Shown: one piece after another, positions 17,990 to 26,004 of the stretch
How positions within the stretch are numbered: the first letter of the stretch is position 1
Layout of the letters: each line of letters opens with the position of its first letter
Source of the DNA: Conexibacter sp. SYSU D00693
Lineage (GTDB): Bacteria; Actinomycetota; Thermoleophilia; Solirubrobacterales; Solirubrobacteraceae
Length of the DNA stretch: 64,000 nucleotides
Reading direction: 5' to 3'
Assembly: GCF_017084525.1 (NCBI RefSeq)
Contig: NZ_CP070950.1
Coordinates: 682,001-746,000, forward strand
Program-made: the position numbers and the translations under genes
The notes under the pieces: model-generated
What the model was told of the DNA's origin: nothing
What the model saw: only the letters and a program-made list of their open reading frames with translations
Database searches by the model: none

Positions 17990-18015
17990 GGGTGGTGCGG
18001 CTAGCCGCACCACCC
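17990..18015. terminator. 26-bp perfect palindrome
   Basis: GGGTGGTGCGG-CTAG-CCGCACCACCC is a perfect inverted repeat, 20 bp after the hydrolase stop. It could be a strong intrinsic terminator without a T-tract or a dimeric repressor operator 41 bp upstream of the next -10 (18056-18061). Confidence 0.55.
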
Positions 18016-18070
18016 CGATGCGGCTGGCACGCAGCGCCTCGACCGCACGCGTGCGTACCGTGGACCTCGG

Positions 18071-18769
18071 ATGAGCACGCGCCGGATCGTCGCGCTGGCA
18101 GCCCTGGGGCTGTCGCTGCTGTGCGGCGTCGCGTTCGCCGCCAGCGCGCTGCTGCGCTCCGAGGCCGAGGCCCGGACGGTGGTGCGCGAGCCGATCCGCA
18201 AGCTCGTGGTGCGCGCGGAGGGCGGGGACGTCACGCTGCGCGCCGGGGTCTCGCCGTTCCTCATCGTCGAGCAGCAGGTCACGTGGCTGCTGAGCCGGCC
18301 CGAGGTGCGCCAGACGCGCCGGGGCGGCGAGCTCGAGGTCGACGCCACCTGCCCGGCGACCGAGGTCGCGCTGCGCTGCTCGCTGGAGCTCGACGTGCTC
18401 GTCCCGTCGACGGTGCAGGAGGTCGTCTTCGAGGGCGACGCGGCGGACGTCGAGCTGCGCGGCCTGCACGGCGTCGTCCGGGCGTCGACGGGGTCGGGCG
18501 ACCTGCACACCGATCGCCTCGACACGGTCGTCTTCGAGGTGCGCACGGAGTCGGGCGACCTGCACCTCGACCTGGTGGGGGCGCCGACGCGCGTCGTGGC
18601 CGACACCGACAGCGGCGACGTCGACGTCGTCCTGCCGTTCGGGACCTACCGCGTGGACGTCGACTCGGGCGACTCGGACCGCGTGACCGGCCTGCTGCGC
18701 GACGACCTGGCGCCGCAGCGCATCGACGCGACCAGCGGCAGCGGGCGCGTCACCGTCCGCGCCCGGTAG
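18071..18769 (+). CDS. Exported DUF4097-like beta-strand repeat protein
   Basis: A 232-residue protein with an N-terminal signal or anchor segment (about residues 5-27). The rest is repeated short beta strands with the pattern SGDLHTDRLD, SGDLHLDLV, SGDVDVVLP, SGDSDRV and SGSGRVTVRAR, as in DUF4097/putative adhesin beta-solenoid proteins. ATG 18071 lies 9 nt after TACCGT (18056-18061), with no ribosome binding site. Role unknown. Confidence 0.72.
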   Translation: MSTRRIVALAALGLSLLCGVAFAASALLRSEAEARTVVREPIRKLVVRAEGGDVTLRAGVSPFLIVEQQVTWLLSRPEVRQTRRGGELEVDATCPATEVALRCSLELDVLVPSTVQEVVFEGDAADVELRGLHGVVRASTGSGDLHTDRLDTVVFEVRTESGDLHLDLVGAPTRVVADTDSGDVDVVLPFGTYRVDVDSGDSDRVTGLLRDDLAPQRIDATSGSGRVTVRAR

Positions 18770-18771
18770 CC

Positions 18772-19794
18772 CTACTCGTCGGCGATGTAGCCGGCCTCGA
18801 CGAGGTACTGGCGCGCCACCTCGGCGGGCCGCTCGTCGTCGAGGTCCACGCGGGAGTTGAGCTCCTGCATGACCTCGGTGGTGAGGCCCTGCTGGACGAG
18901 CTGGACCGTGCGCTCGAAGCCCGGGCCGGCGGCGGCGAGCGCCTCGTCGCGCACGAGCAGCGAGACGTTGTAGGGCGGGAGCATGTCGCGGTCGTCCTCG
19001 AGGAGGACGAGCGAGTCGGCCTTGATCTGGCCGTCGGTGGTGAAGACGAGGCCGACGTCGCTCTGGCCCGAGCGCAGCACCTCGTGGCGCCGGGAGAGCG
19101 GGACCTCCAGGAAGCGCTTGAAGCGCAGGCCGTAGGTCTCGCGCAGGCCCTTGAGGCAGTCGTCGCGCTCGCGGCACTCGTCGCCGCCGGAGAGCGTCAG
19201 GCCCGACGCCTTGCCCGCGAGCTGGGAGAGCTTGGTGATGCCGCCGAGCTGCTCCTGCTCCTCCTTGGTGATGGCGAAGCCGTTGGAGTTCGTGAAGGGC
19301 GTCGTCGGCAGCGCGGTGATCTGGCGGCGGGCCAGGCACGTGCGGGCCTCGCTGAACGCGGTCGTCTCGCTCTTGGGGACGTCCTCGGCCTCGACGCCGC
19401 AGAACGCGGTGAGCGCCGTGCCGGTGTACTCGGGGTACGCGTCGATGTCGCCACGCTCGACGGCCTTGAGCGCCTCCTGCTCGGCGCCGACGTCCAGGCG
19501 CGTGCGCACGCGGAAGCCGGCGGCCTGCAGCGCCTGGGAGTAGACCTCGGCGAGGATGAACTCCTCGGTGAAGTCCTTGGAGCCGATCGTGATGACCGGC
19601 TTGCCGGTGTTCGCGGCGTCGTGCTTGATCGCCCCGGAGCCGGCAGCACCGCCGCCGGAGCCGCCGGAGTCCTCGCCGTCGTCGCCCCCGCACGCGCCGA
19701 TCCCCAGGGCCAGCACGCCGGCGCAGGCCAGGGCGCTGATCCGGCGAAGCGGGGAGGCGTTCGGCCCCTCGGTCTGGGCGATGTCGTACTCCAT
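18772..19794 (-). CDS. Glycine betaine/choline-type ABC substrate-binding lipoprotein
   Basis: A 340-residue OpuAC/ProX-type solute-binding protein. A lipobox, LGIGACGG, with the lipidated cysteine near residue 36 is followed by a Gly/Ser/Asp linker. The binding domain begins ITIGSKDFTEEFILAEVYSQ and contains DIDAYPEYTGTAL and GQSDVGLVFTTDGQI, typical of quaternary-amine binding proteins. No permease or ATPase gene is adjacent, so it is an orphan here. ATG 19794 is chosen over TTG 19800. Confidence 0.85.
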   Translation of the reverse strand: MEYDIAQTEGPNASPLRRISALACAGVLALGIGACGGDDGEDSGGSGGGAAGSGAIKHDAANTGKPVITIGSKDFTEEFILAEVYSQALQAAGFRVRTRLDVGAEQEALKAVERGDIDAYPEYTGTALTAFCGVEAEDVPKSETTAFSEARTCLARRQITALPTTPFTNSNGFAITKEEQEQLGGITKLSQLAGKASGLTLSGGDECRERDDCLKGLRETYGLRFKRFLEVPLSRRHEVLRSGQSDVGLVFTTDGQIKADSLVLLEDDRDMLPPYNVSLLVRDEALAAAGPGFERTVQLVQQGLTTEVMQELNSRVDLDDERPAEVARQYLVEAGYIADE

Positions 19795-19830
19795 GGGCAA
19801 GGACCGCGGACGAGGCGGAGCTGCGGAACT

Positions 19831-20907
19831 CTACACCGGCCCCCGGGCGGGTCGGCGGAGCTCGGCCGAGGCGAACTCGCGCATCCCCTCCTCCAGGCCG
19901 ACGGCCGCCGTGAACCCCAGCAGCGCCCGGGCGCGCTCGGCCGAGGCGAAGACGTGGCGGACGTCGCCGCGGCGGAACTCGCCCGTCCCGAGGACCGGCG
20001 GCGGCGCGCCGGGGATGGCGTCGGCGAGCGCCTGGGCCATGTCGCCGACGGTCCGCGGCGTGCCGGTCGCGACGTTGACGGCGTCGTGCAGCGGCTCGTC
20101 GCGCGTGAGGACCAGGACGTTGGCCCGGGCGACGTCGCGGACGTGGACGAAGTCGCGGCGCTGGGCCGCGTCCTCGAAGACGCGTGGCGCCTCGCCGCGC
20201 TCCAGGGCGCTGCGGAAGATCGACGCGACGCCGGCATAGGGCGTGTCGCGCGGCATCCGCGGCCCGTAGACGTTGTGGTAGCGCAGGGCGGTGACGGCGA
20301 CGCCGTCGACCTCGCGGGCGAAGCTCATGAGCAGGTGCTCCTGGTGGAGCTTCGTGGCCGCGTAGACGTTGCGGGGGTCCAGCGGCGCGTCCTCCGGCAC
20401 CGGCTCCGGGTGCAGCGCCTCACCGCAGTGCGGGCAGCGCGGCTCGAAGCGCCCGGCCTCGAGGTCCTCGACGGCGCGCGGCCCCGGCCGGACGATCCCG
20501 TGCGCCGCGCAGCGGTAGCGACCCTCACCGTAGACGACCATGCTCGAGGCGAGCGCGATCCGTCCCCGGAAGCCCTCGACCGCCAGCGCGCGCAGGAGCT
20601 GCGCGGTCGCCAGGTCGTTGTGCGCGACGTAGTCGGCGACGTCGCGCACGTCGGCGCCGAGGCCGACCATCGACGCCTGGTGGCTGACGGCGTCGACGCC
20701 CCGCACCGCGGCGCGGGCGACCTCCGGGTCGCGCAGGTCGCCGTGGACGACCTCCGCGCCGGCGGGGATCCCGTCCGGCAGCCCGTCGTGCGCGCTCTCG
20801 AGCAGCGCGTCGACGATGCGGACCTCGAAGCCGGCGTCGAGGAGCTGCTCGGCGACGTGCGTGCCGACGAACCCCGCGCCGCCGGTGACCAGCACGCGCC
20901 CTGGCAT
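19831..20907 (-). CDS. NAD-dependent nucleotide-sugar epimerase/dehydratase with zinc-knuckle insertion
   Basis: An extended SDR of 358 residues with the Rossmann motif TGGAGFVGTH and the catalytic YAATK (Tyr and Lys). Between the central strands sits a Cys-rich insertion (YRCAAHG, then CPHCGEAL about 30 residues later) that should bind zinc. From memory, dTDP-L-rhamnose 4-epimerases carry a similar insertion, so a sugar epimerase is likely but the sugar is unproven. ATG 20907 lies 9 nt after TATGGT (20922-20917). It is divergent from the GT2 operon. Confidence 0.82.
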   Translation of the reverse strand: MPGRVLVTGGAGFVGTHVAEQLLDAGFEVRIVDALLESAHDGLPDGIPAGAEVVHGDLRDPEVARAAVRGVDAVSHQASMVGLGADVRDVADYVAHNDLATAQLLRALAVEGFRGRIALASSMVVYGEGRYRCAAHGIVRPGPRAVEDLEAGRFEPRCPHCGEALHPEPVPEDAPLDPRNVYAATKLHQEHLLMSFAREVDGVAVTALRYHNVYGPRMPRDTPYAGVASIFRSALERGEAPRVFEDAAQRRDFVHVRDVARANVLVLTRDEPLHDAVNVATGTPRTVGDMAQALADAIPGAPPPVLGTGEFRRGDVRHVFASAERARALLGFTAAVGLEEGMREFASAELRRPARGPV

Positions 20908-20916
20908 CGGCGATGA

Positions 20917-20944
20917 ACCATAGGCACGCCCGGTGCGCAATGGT
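20917..20944. promoter_or_regulatory. Divergent promoter region between epimerase and GT2 operon
   Basis: A minus-strand TATGGT (20922-20917) lies 9 nt before the epimerase ATG, and a plus-strand AATGGT (20939-20944) lies 6 nt before the GT2 ATG. Both transcripts would be leaderless, and the whole divergent control region is only 43 bp. Confidence 0.45.
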
Positions 20945-20950
20945 CCTCAG

Positions 20951-21634
20951 ATGGTCGACGTCGTGCTTCCCGTGCTGGACGAGGCCGAGGCGCTGCCCTG
21001 GGTCCTCGGGCGCATGCCCGACGGCCACCGGGCGATCGTCGCGGACAACGGCTCGAGCGACGGCTCGCCGGAGGTCGCGGCGCGCCACGGCGCGCACGTC
21101 GTCCACGCGCCGGTGCGCGGCTTCGGCGCGGCGTGCTGGGCAGGGCTCCAGGCGGCGCGGGCGGACGTCGTGTGCTTCATGGACTGCGACGGGTCGCTGG
21201 ATCCCCAGGACCTCGGCCTCGTGCTGGAGCCGCTGCTGGCCGGCGAGGCGGACATGGTCCTGGGGGCGCGGATCCCCGAGCGCGGCGCGTGGCCGTGGCA
21301 CGCGCGCGTCGCCAACCGCGCCCTCGCGCGCGAGCTGCGCCGGCGCAGCGGCATCGCGCTCACCGACCTCGGGCCGATGCGCGCGATGGGCCGCCGCGAG
21401 CTGCTCGCCCTGGGCGTCGAGGACCGGCGCTTCGGCTGGCCGCTGGAGATGGTCCTGCGCGCCGCGCGCGACGGTTGGCGGATCGCCGAGCGGCCAGTCC
21501 CCTATCGCGCGCGGTCGGGCCGGTCGAAGGTCACGGGGACGCCGCTGGGCACCGCGCGGGCCGTGCGCGACATGCTCGGCGTGCTTCGCGAGGTCGACTT
21601 GCGGGCACGCGGAGGGGTGGATGTCCGCGGTTGA
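20951..21634 (+). CDS. Family 2 glycosyltransferase (polyprenyl-phosphate type)
   Basis: A 227-residue soluble GT-A enzyme. VVLPVLDEAEALP starts the nucleotide-binding fold, ADNGSSDGS follows, and FMDCDGSLDP holds the metal-binding acidic motif. The pattern resembles dolichyl/polyprenyl-phosphate sugar transferases without the C-terminal membrane helices. It is the first gene of a four-gene operon; the methyltransferase gene starts inside its 3' end (14-nt overlap). Confidence 0.85.
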   Translation: MVDVVLPVLDEAEALPWVLGRMPDGHRAIVADNGSSDGSPEVAARHGAHVVHAPVRGFGAACWAGLQAARADVVCFMDCDGSLDPQDLGLVLEPLLAGEADMVLGARIPERGAWPWHARVANRALARELRRRSGIALTDLGPMRAMGRRELLALGVEDRRFGWPLEMVLRAARDGWRIAERPVPYRARSGRSKVTGTPLGTARAVRDMLGVLREVDLRARGGVDVRG

Positions 21635-22274
21635 GGCGCCGCTGGTGGAGGGAGGCGAGCCGGCGACGTTCTTCGCCGCCGCGCTGGCCGGCGCGCCGCT
21701 GCAGGCGCGGATGCCCGACGGGCGCGCGATCCCGGTCCCGGTCGCGCGCTGGACCGGCGCCGTGCAGGACGCCGACGACACGGTCCTCGCGCGCGTCGTC
21801 GAGCCGGTCATCGACGTCGGCTGCGGGCCCGGGCGCCACGTGGCCGCGCTCGTCGCGCGCGGGGTCCTCGCGCTGGGCATCGACGCGTCGCGCGTCGCCG
21901 TGCGCCACGCCCGCCGTCGCGGCGCGCCGGCGCTGCACCGCGACGTCTTCGGCGCGGTCCCGGCGGCGGGGACGTGGCACACGGCGCTGCTGCTCGACGG
22001 CAACATCGGCATCGGCGGCGACCCGGTGCGGCTGCTCGAGCGCCTGGGCGAGCTCCTGTCGCCGAGCGGCCAGGTGCTGGCCGAGGTCGCGGCGCCCGGC
22101 ACGCCGACGGGGACGGTGGCAGTGCGCCTGGAGTGCGCGGGAGCGCGCAGCGCGCCGCTGCGCTGGGCGACCGTCGCCGTGGACGGCGTGGCCCGGGTCG
22201 CGGCGGCCGCCGGGTTGCGCGTCGTGGAGACGGTCCGCGGCGAGGACCGGTTCTTCGTCGCCCTGGCGCGATGA
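21621..22274 (+). CDS. SAM-dependent class I methyltransferase
   Basis: A 217-residue Rossmann methyltransferase with motif I VIDVGCGPGRHVAALVARG and the acidic loop LGIDASRVAV. The first ~55 residues form a family-specific lead. ATG 21621 overlaps the GT2 gene; the stop overlaps the next ATG (ATGA). Acceptor unknown. Confidence 0.85.
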   Translation: MSAVEAPLVEGGEPATFFAAALAGAPLQARMPDGRAIPVPVARWTGAVQDADDTVLARVVEPVIDVGCGPGRHVAALVARGVLALGIDASRVAVRHARRRGAPALHRDVFGAVPAAGTWHTALLLDGNIGIGGDPVRLLERLGELLSPSGQVLAEVAAPGTPTGTVAVRLECAGARSAPLRWATVAVDGVARVAAAAGLRVVETVRGEDRFFVALAR

Positions 22275-23545
22275 GGCTGGGCCCCGACCCGGATCGCCCA
22301 CCTCCGGGACCGTTCCGGCCGAGCTTCTGGCGCAGCCCGCTGCGCGGCCCGTGGCTGACCACCGCCATCGGCGTCCTCCTGCTCGCCGGGATGGTCGTCA
22401 CGGCGGCCACCGGCTTCCTGAGCCACATGGCCTACGAGCCCGACCTGCGGGGCAACGCCATCATCCCCGTCGGGCGCGACCTGCCGTTCACCCTCGGGTG
22501 GCCGGCGAGCCCGGACTGGCTCTACGCGGTCACGCAGGGCCTGCACGTGAACGTCGGGCTGGCGACGATCCCGTTCCTGCTGGCCAAGCTGTGGTCGGTC
22601 ATCCCGCGGCTGTTCGCGTGGCCGCCGGCGCGCTCGCCCGCGCATGCGGTGGAGCGGCTGTCGATCGCGCTGCTCGTGGGCTCCGCGATCTTCCAGCTCG
22701 TCACCGGGGTCCTCAACGTCCAGTACTGGTACGCGTTCGACTTCAACTTCGTCGTCGCCCACTACTACGGCGCGGTCGTCTTCGTCGCGTCGCTGGCGAT
22801 CCACCTCGTCATCAAGCTCCCCGCGATGCGGCGGGCGTGGCGGGTGCACGACGGGCTCAAGCCGCTGCGCGCCCGGCTGGAGGAGACGGAGCCCGAGCCG
22901 CTCGAGGCCGAGATGGAGGAGGGGCTGGTCCCGCACGACCCGGCCGCGCCGACGATGACGCGCCGCGGGGTGCTGGCGTTCGCGGGCGCGGGGTCCGTCG
23001 CCCTCGTCGGGCTCAACGTCGGCGAGAGCATCGGCGGACCGTTGCGGTCGACCGCCCTGCTGGCGCCGCGGCGGCCGACGGGCGAGGACTTCCCGGTGAA
23101 CAAGACCTTCCGCGCGTCGCGGATCCCCCGGGCCATGGTGGCCGACACGGCCTGGCGCCTCGAGCTGCGGGGCCCGGGCGGTTCGCGGTCGTTCGCGCGC
23201 TCGGAGCTGCTGGGGATGGAGCAGCACACGGCCGAGCTCCCGATCGCGTGCGTCGAGGGCTGGACGACGACGCAGACGTGGACCGGGGTGCGGCTGCGCG
23301 ACCTCGCGGCGCTGGTCGGCGGCGAGGACTGCGACAGCGTCTACGTCGTCTCGCTGCAGCAGGCGATCCTCGGCGAGGGCTCGCTGGACGGCGACACCGT
23401 CCGGGCCGACGACGCCCTCCTGGCGCTCGCGGTCAACGGCCACGCGCTGCCGCTGGACCACGGCTTCCCGGCACGGATCATCGTCCCGGCGCTGCCGGGC
23501 GTGCGGCAGACCAAGTGGGTCGCGCGGATGGAGTTCGTCGTCTGA
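22271..23545 (+). CDS. Molybdopterin-dependent oxidoreductase fused to a membrane cytochrome-like domain
   Basis: A 424-residue fusion. Residues ~25-200 contain four to five hydrophobic helices with spaced histidines (QGLHVNVG, VVAHYYG, AIHLVIK), like a di-haem cytochrome b561-type anchor. After an RR-preceded hydrophobic segment (TRRGVLAFAGAG) comes a sulfite oxidase-type molybdopterin domain in which IACVEGWT supplies the molybdenum-ligand cysteine. The enzyme would pass electrons between an extracytoplasmic substrate and the membrane. It is third in the coupled operon; the next gene starts at TGATG. Confidence 0.82.
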   Translation: MRLGPDPDRPPPGPFRPSFWRSPLRGPWLTTAIGVLLLAGMVVTAATGFLSHMAYEPDLRGNAIIPVGRDLPFTLGWPASPDWLYAVTQGLHVNVGLATIPFLLAKLWSVIPRLFAWPPARSPAHAVERLSIALLVGSAIFQLVTGVLNVQYWYAFDFNFVVAHYYGAVVFVASLAIHLVIKLPAMRRAWRVHDGLKPLRARLEETEPEPLEAEMEEGLVPHDPAAPTMTRRGVLAFAGAGSVALVGLNVGESIGGPLRSTALLAPRRPTGEDFPVNKTFRASRIPRAMVADTAWRLELRGPGGSRSFARSELLGMEQHTAELPIACVEGWTTTQTWTGVRLRDLAALVGGEDCDSVYVVSLQQAILGEGSLDGDTVRADDALLALAVNGHALPLDHGFPARIIVPALPGVRQTKWVARMEFVV

Positions 23546-23979
23546 TGGCCCTCGTGCGGCGCCGGTACGGCGGGTCCGTGACGCACCTGCTCGCGCACCT
23601 CGTGCTGCTGCCGCTGGCGCTGTGGGCGGTGCTGCAGGTGCTCGACTTCCGGGCGGCGTCGAACGTCGTCGCGTGGTTCGTGGCGGGGCTGCTCCTGCAC
23701 GACCTGCTGGTCCTGCCCGCGTACTCCGTGCTGGACCGGGCGGCGGCGCGGGTGCGGGTGGCGGGCGTGGCGGCGGTCAACCACGTGCGCGTCCCCGCCG
23801 GGTTGACGCTCCTGACCGGAGCGGTGTACCTGCCCGCGCTGACGAGCCGGGGGGACGGGGACTTCCGCTACCTCACGGGGGTCGCGCCGGAGGGGTACCT
23901 CGGGCGCTGGCTGCTCTTCGTGGCGGGGTTGTGGCTCGTGTCAGCCCTGTGGCTCGCCCTGCGTGTCGCGCGGGCCTAG
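23545..23979 (+). CDS. Integral membrane protein of the GT2/molybdoenzyme operon
   Basis: A 144-residue protein with about four hydrophobic helices. I recognise no named family. The start ATG overlaps the stop of the molybdoenzyme gene (TGATG), so it is tightly coupled and may serve the same complex. Its 3' end overlaps the convergent lipoprotein gene by 39 bp. Confidence 0.75.
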   Translation: MALVRRRYGGSVTHLLAHLVLLPLALWAVLQVLDFRAASNVVAWFVAGLLLHDLLVLPAYSVLDRAAARVRVAGVAAVNHVRVPAGLTLLTGAVYLPALTSRGDGDFRYLTGVAPEGYLGRWLLFVAGLWLVSALWLALRVARA

Positions 23980-24666
23980 CTGCTGCGACTGGTCGGTGCC
24001 CCGCATGAGGACCGTGCCGTTCCAGGCGTTCATCAGATGGACACCGCGCACGGTCTTGAACCGGCGGCGGACGAAGGGCTGCCCGTGAGCGGGGAGCTGG
24101 ACGAGCTCGTTGCGCGCGCTCAGGACGACGTAGAGGTCGTGCTCCTTGTTGTCGGCCGCGATGGTGAAGGGCGTGCCGGGGAGCGCCACGCGCCGGGTGA
24201 GCCGCAGCTCGGGCTTGGTCTGGAAGACCAGGAGGCCGTTGCCGGTGGCGTCCGTGACGTAGAAGCGGTCCGCCTCGCTGACCAGCTGGGCTGGGCCGAC
24301 GCCGGCCGGGACGCTCTGGCGCTCGCCGGTGCGCTTGTCGACCACGGTGAGGGTGCGCTTGCGCGTGTCGAGCGTGCCACGCAGACGGCCGTCGCCGGCG
24401 TCGGCCTGGTTGGGCCCCAGCGTCGGGTCGGTCGCGGGCGGTCCGTCTTGCTCGACGACCGGCGGCGCGTCCGGGTCGACCTTCCACGCCGGCTCGTAGT
24501 GCACGGTCGAGGGGTCGATGACGCCCTTGGGCTCCTCCGTGAGCGGCGGGGCCTTCGCGGGCTGCGCGGGCGGCGGGAGCTCGCTGTCGGGCGCCGACCC
24601 GCACCCGGCCAGCGCGCAGGCGGCCAGCACGGCGGTCGTGGGAAGGTGCAGACGTGACCGCCGCAT
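23941..24666 (-). CDS. Lipoprotein with beta-propeller-like repeats
   Basis: A 241-residue exported protein with lipobox LAGCGS (Cys at about residue 22) and a Pro-rich linker. The body reads like blade repeats of a surface beta-propeller (TLDTRKRTLTVVDKRTGE, FYVTDATGNGLLVFQT, DLYVVLSARNELVQL). It may be a cell-surface sensor or scaffold; no specific function can be given. Its 5' end overlaps the divergent glycosyltransferase-like gene by 13 bp if both starts are right. Confidence 0.7.
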   Translation of the reverse strand: MRRSRLHLPTTAVLAACALAGCGSAPDSELPPPAQPAKAPPLTEEPKGVIDPSTVHYEPAWKVDPDAPPVVEQDGPPATDPTLGPNQADAGDGRLRGTLDTRKRTLTVVDKRTGERQSVPAGVGPAQLVSEADRFYVTDATGNGLLVFQTKPELRLTRRVALPGTPFTIAADNKEHDLYVVLSARNELVQLPAHGQPFVRRRFKTVRGVHLMNAWNGTVLMRGTDQSQQLGPRDTQGEPQG

Positions 24667-25973
24667 CGACTGCAGGGTCGCACGGCGGCCTGCGCGCGGT
24701 CGAGCGTGGGGCGCTGGCGCTGGCCGCGGTCGTCGCCGTCGCGTGGACCGCGGTCGGCCTGCTCGTCGAACGGGCGGGCACGACGCTCGGGACCGCGACG
24801 CCGCCGTTCGTCGCCGGCTGGCTGCCGCGCGTGCACGCGCCCGGCTGGCTCGTCGTCGCCGCCGTCGTCTGCGCCCTGGTCGTGTGGTTCGCCCCGGCGG
24901 TGCTGCGCTTGCGCGGGTGGCGCTTCGCGATCGTCCTGGGCGCGATCGGCCTGGCGGTCGCGCTGAGCGTCAACGCGCTGCGCTACGGCGACGACGCCTG
25001 GTGGGGCGTCCTGAACCCAGAGGGTCGCGAGGGGCGCAACGAGTACCTCGCGGCGCTCGGCGCGCTCGAGCACGGGCCGCGGCTGTTCCTCGACCGCTTC
25101 GCCGAGTGGGTGCCGGCGCTGCCGCCGCACGCCGCCGGCCACCCGCCCGGGCTGCTGCTCGTGGTCGAGTGGTTCGGGCTTGGGACCCCGGGCCGGCTGG
25201 CGACGCTGGTCCTCGGCGCGGTGGCGGTCCTCGGGCCGCTCACCTGGGTGCTCGCGCGGCGCTGCGGGGTGGGGGAGGAGCGCGCGCGGCTCGCGGGCCT
25301 GCTGGCGGCGCTGTCCCCGGCGACGGTGCTGTTCGGTGCGACGTCGGCGGACGCGCTGTTCGCCGCGCTGGGGCTCGTCGCGGCCATCGGGCTCGTCGGT
25401 CGTGGTTGGCCGTCGCGGGCGGTGGGGGCCGTGGCGCTCGCCGTCGCCGGCCTCTTCGCCTGGTCGCTGCTGGCCATCGCGGCGTGGGCGGCGTGCTTCG
25501 TCTGGCGCCGGGACGGACTGCGTCGCGCGGTCGTGGTCGGCATGTCCTGCGCCGTCGCCTTCGCCGGCCTCAACCTCCTCCTCGCGGGCGCCGCCGGCTA
25601 CGACCCGATCGGCGCCTTCCACGCCACCGAGGACGCGTACCGCGACTCGCTCGCGCGGGTGCGGCCGTACTGGTTCTGGTGGCTCGGCTCGCCCGTGGCG
25701 TGGGCGGTCGTCACGGGCCCCGTGGTCGTCGGCGGGCTCATCGTCGCCGCGCTCCGGGGCCACCGCACGGCGTTCGCCATCGGCGCCGTCCTCGTCATCG
25801 CCTCGGTCGCCGGGTTCACCAAGGCGGAGACCGAGCGGATCTGGCTGCCCTTCACGCCGCTGGCCTGCGTCGCGGCGGCGACGGTCCTTCCGCCGGGACG
25901 GGCGCGGCTGTGGTCCGCGGCGCTGGTCGCGGAGGTGCTTGCGGTGCAGGTCCTGTTCGAGACGCTCTGGTGA
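24654..25973 (+). CDS. Polytopic membrane protein, GT-C glycosyltransferase-like
   Basis: A 439-residue protein with about ten to twelve hydrophobic helices. The large first extracytoplasmic loop holds acidic and aromatic residues (YGDDAWWGVL) and a HAAGHPPGLLL segment, as in GT-C mannosyl/arabinosyl transferases that use polyprenyl-phosphate sugars. TKAETERIWLPF near the C-terminus is a typical late loop. The start is GTG 24654. The polyprenyl-sugar donor is an inference. Confidence 0.7.
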   Translation: MTAASTAGSHGGLRAVERGALALAAVVAVAWTAVGLLVERAGTTLGTATPPFVAGWLPRVHAPGWLVVAAVVCALVVWFAPAVLRLRGWRFAIVLGAIGLAVALSVNALRYGDDAWWGVLNPEGREGRNEYLAALGALEHGPRLFLDRFAEWVPALPPHAAGHPPGLLLVVEWFGLGTPGRLATLVLGAVAVLGPLTWVLARRCGVGEERARLAGLLAALSPATVLFGATSADALFAALGLVAAIGLVGRGWPSRAVGAVALAVAGLFAWSLLAIAAWAACFVWRRDGLRRAVVVGMSCAVAFAGLNLLLAGAAGYDPIGAFHATEDAYRDSLARVRPYWFWWLGSPVAWAVVTGPVVVGGLIVAALRGHRTAFAIGAVLVIASVAGFTKAETERIWLPFTPLACVAAATVLPPGRARLWSAALVAEVLAVQVLFETLW

Positions 25974-25990
25974 CCGCCTATGACGTTCGT

Positions 25991-25996
25991 CATACT
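25991..25996 (+). promoter_or_regulatory. -10 hexamer of the alcohol dehydrogenase gene
   Basis: CATACT lies 8 nt before the ATG at 26005, with no Shine-Dalgarno sequence between. Confidence 0.5.
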
Positions 25997-26004
25997 GGCG
26001 CGCC

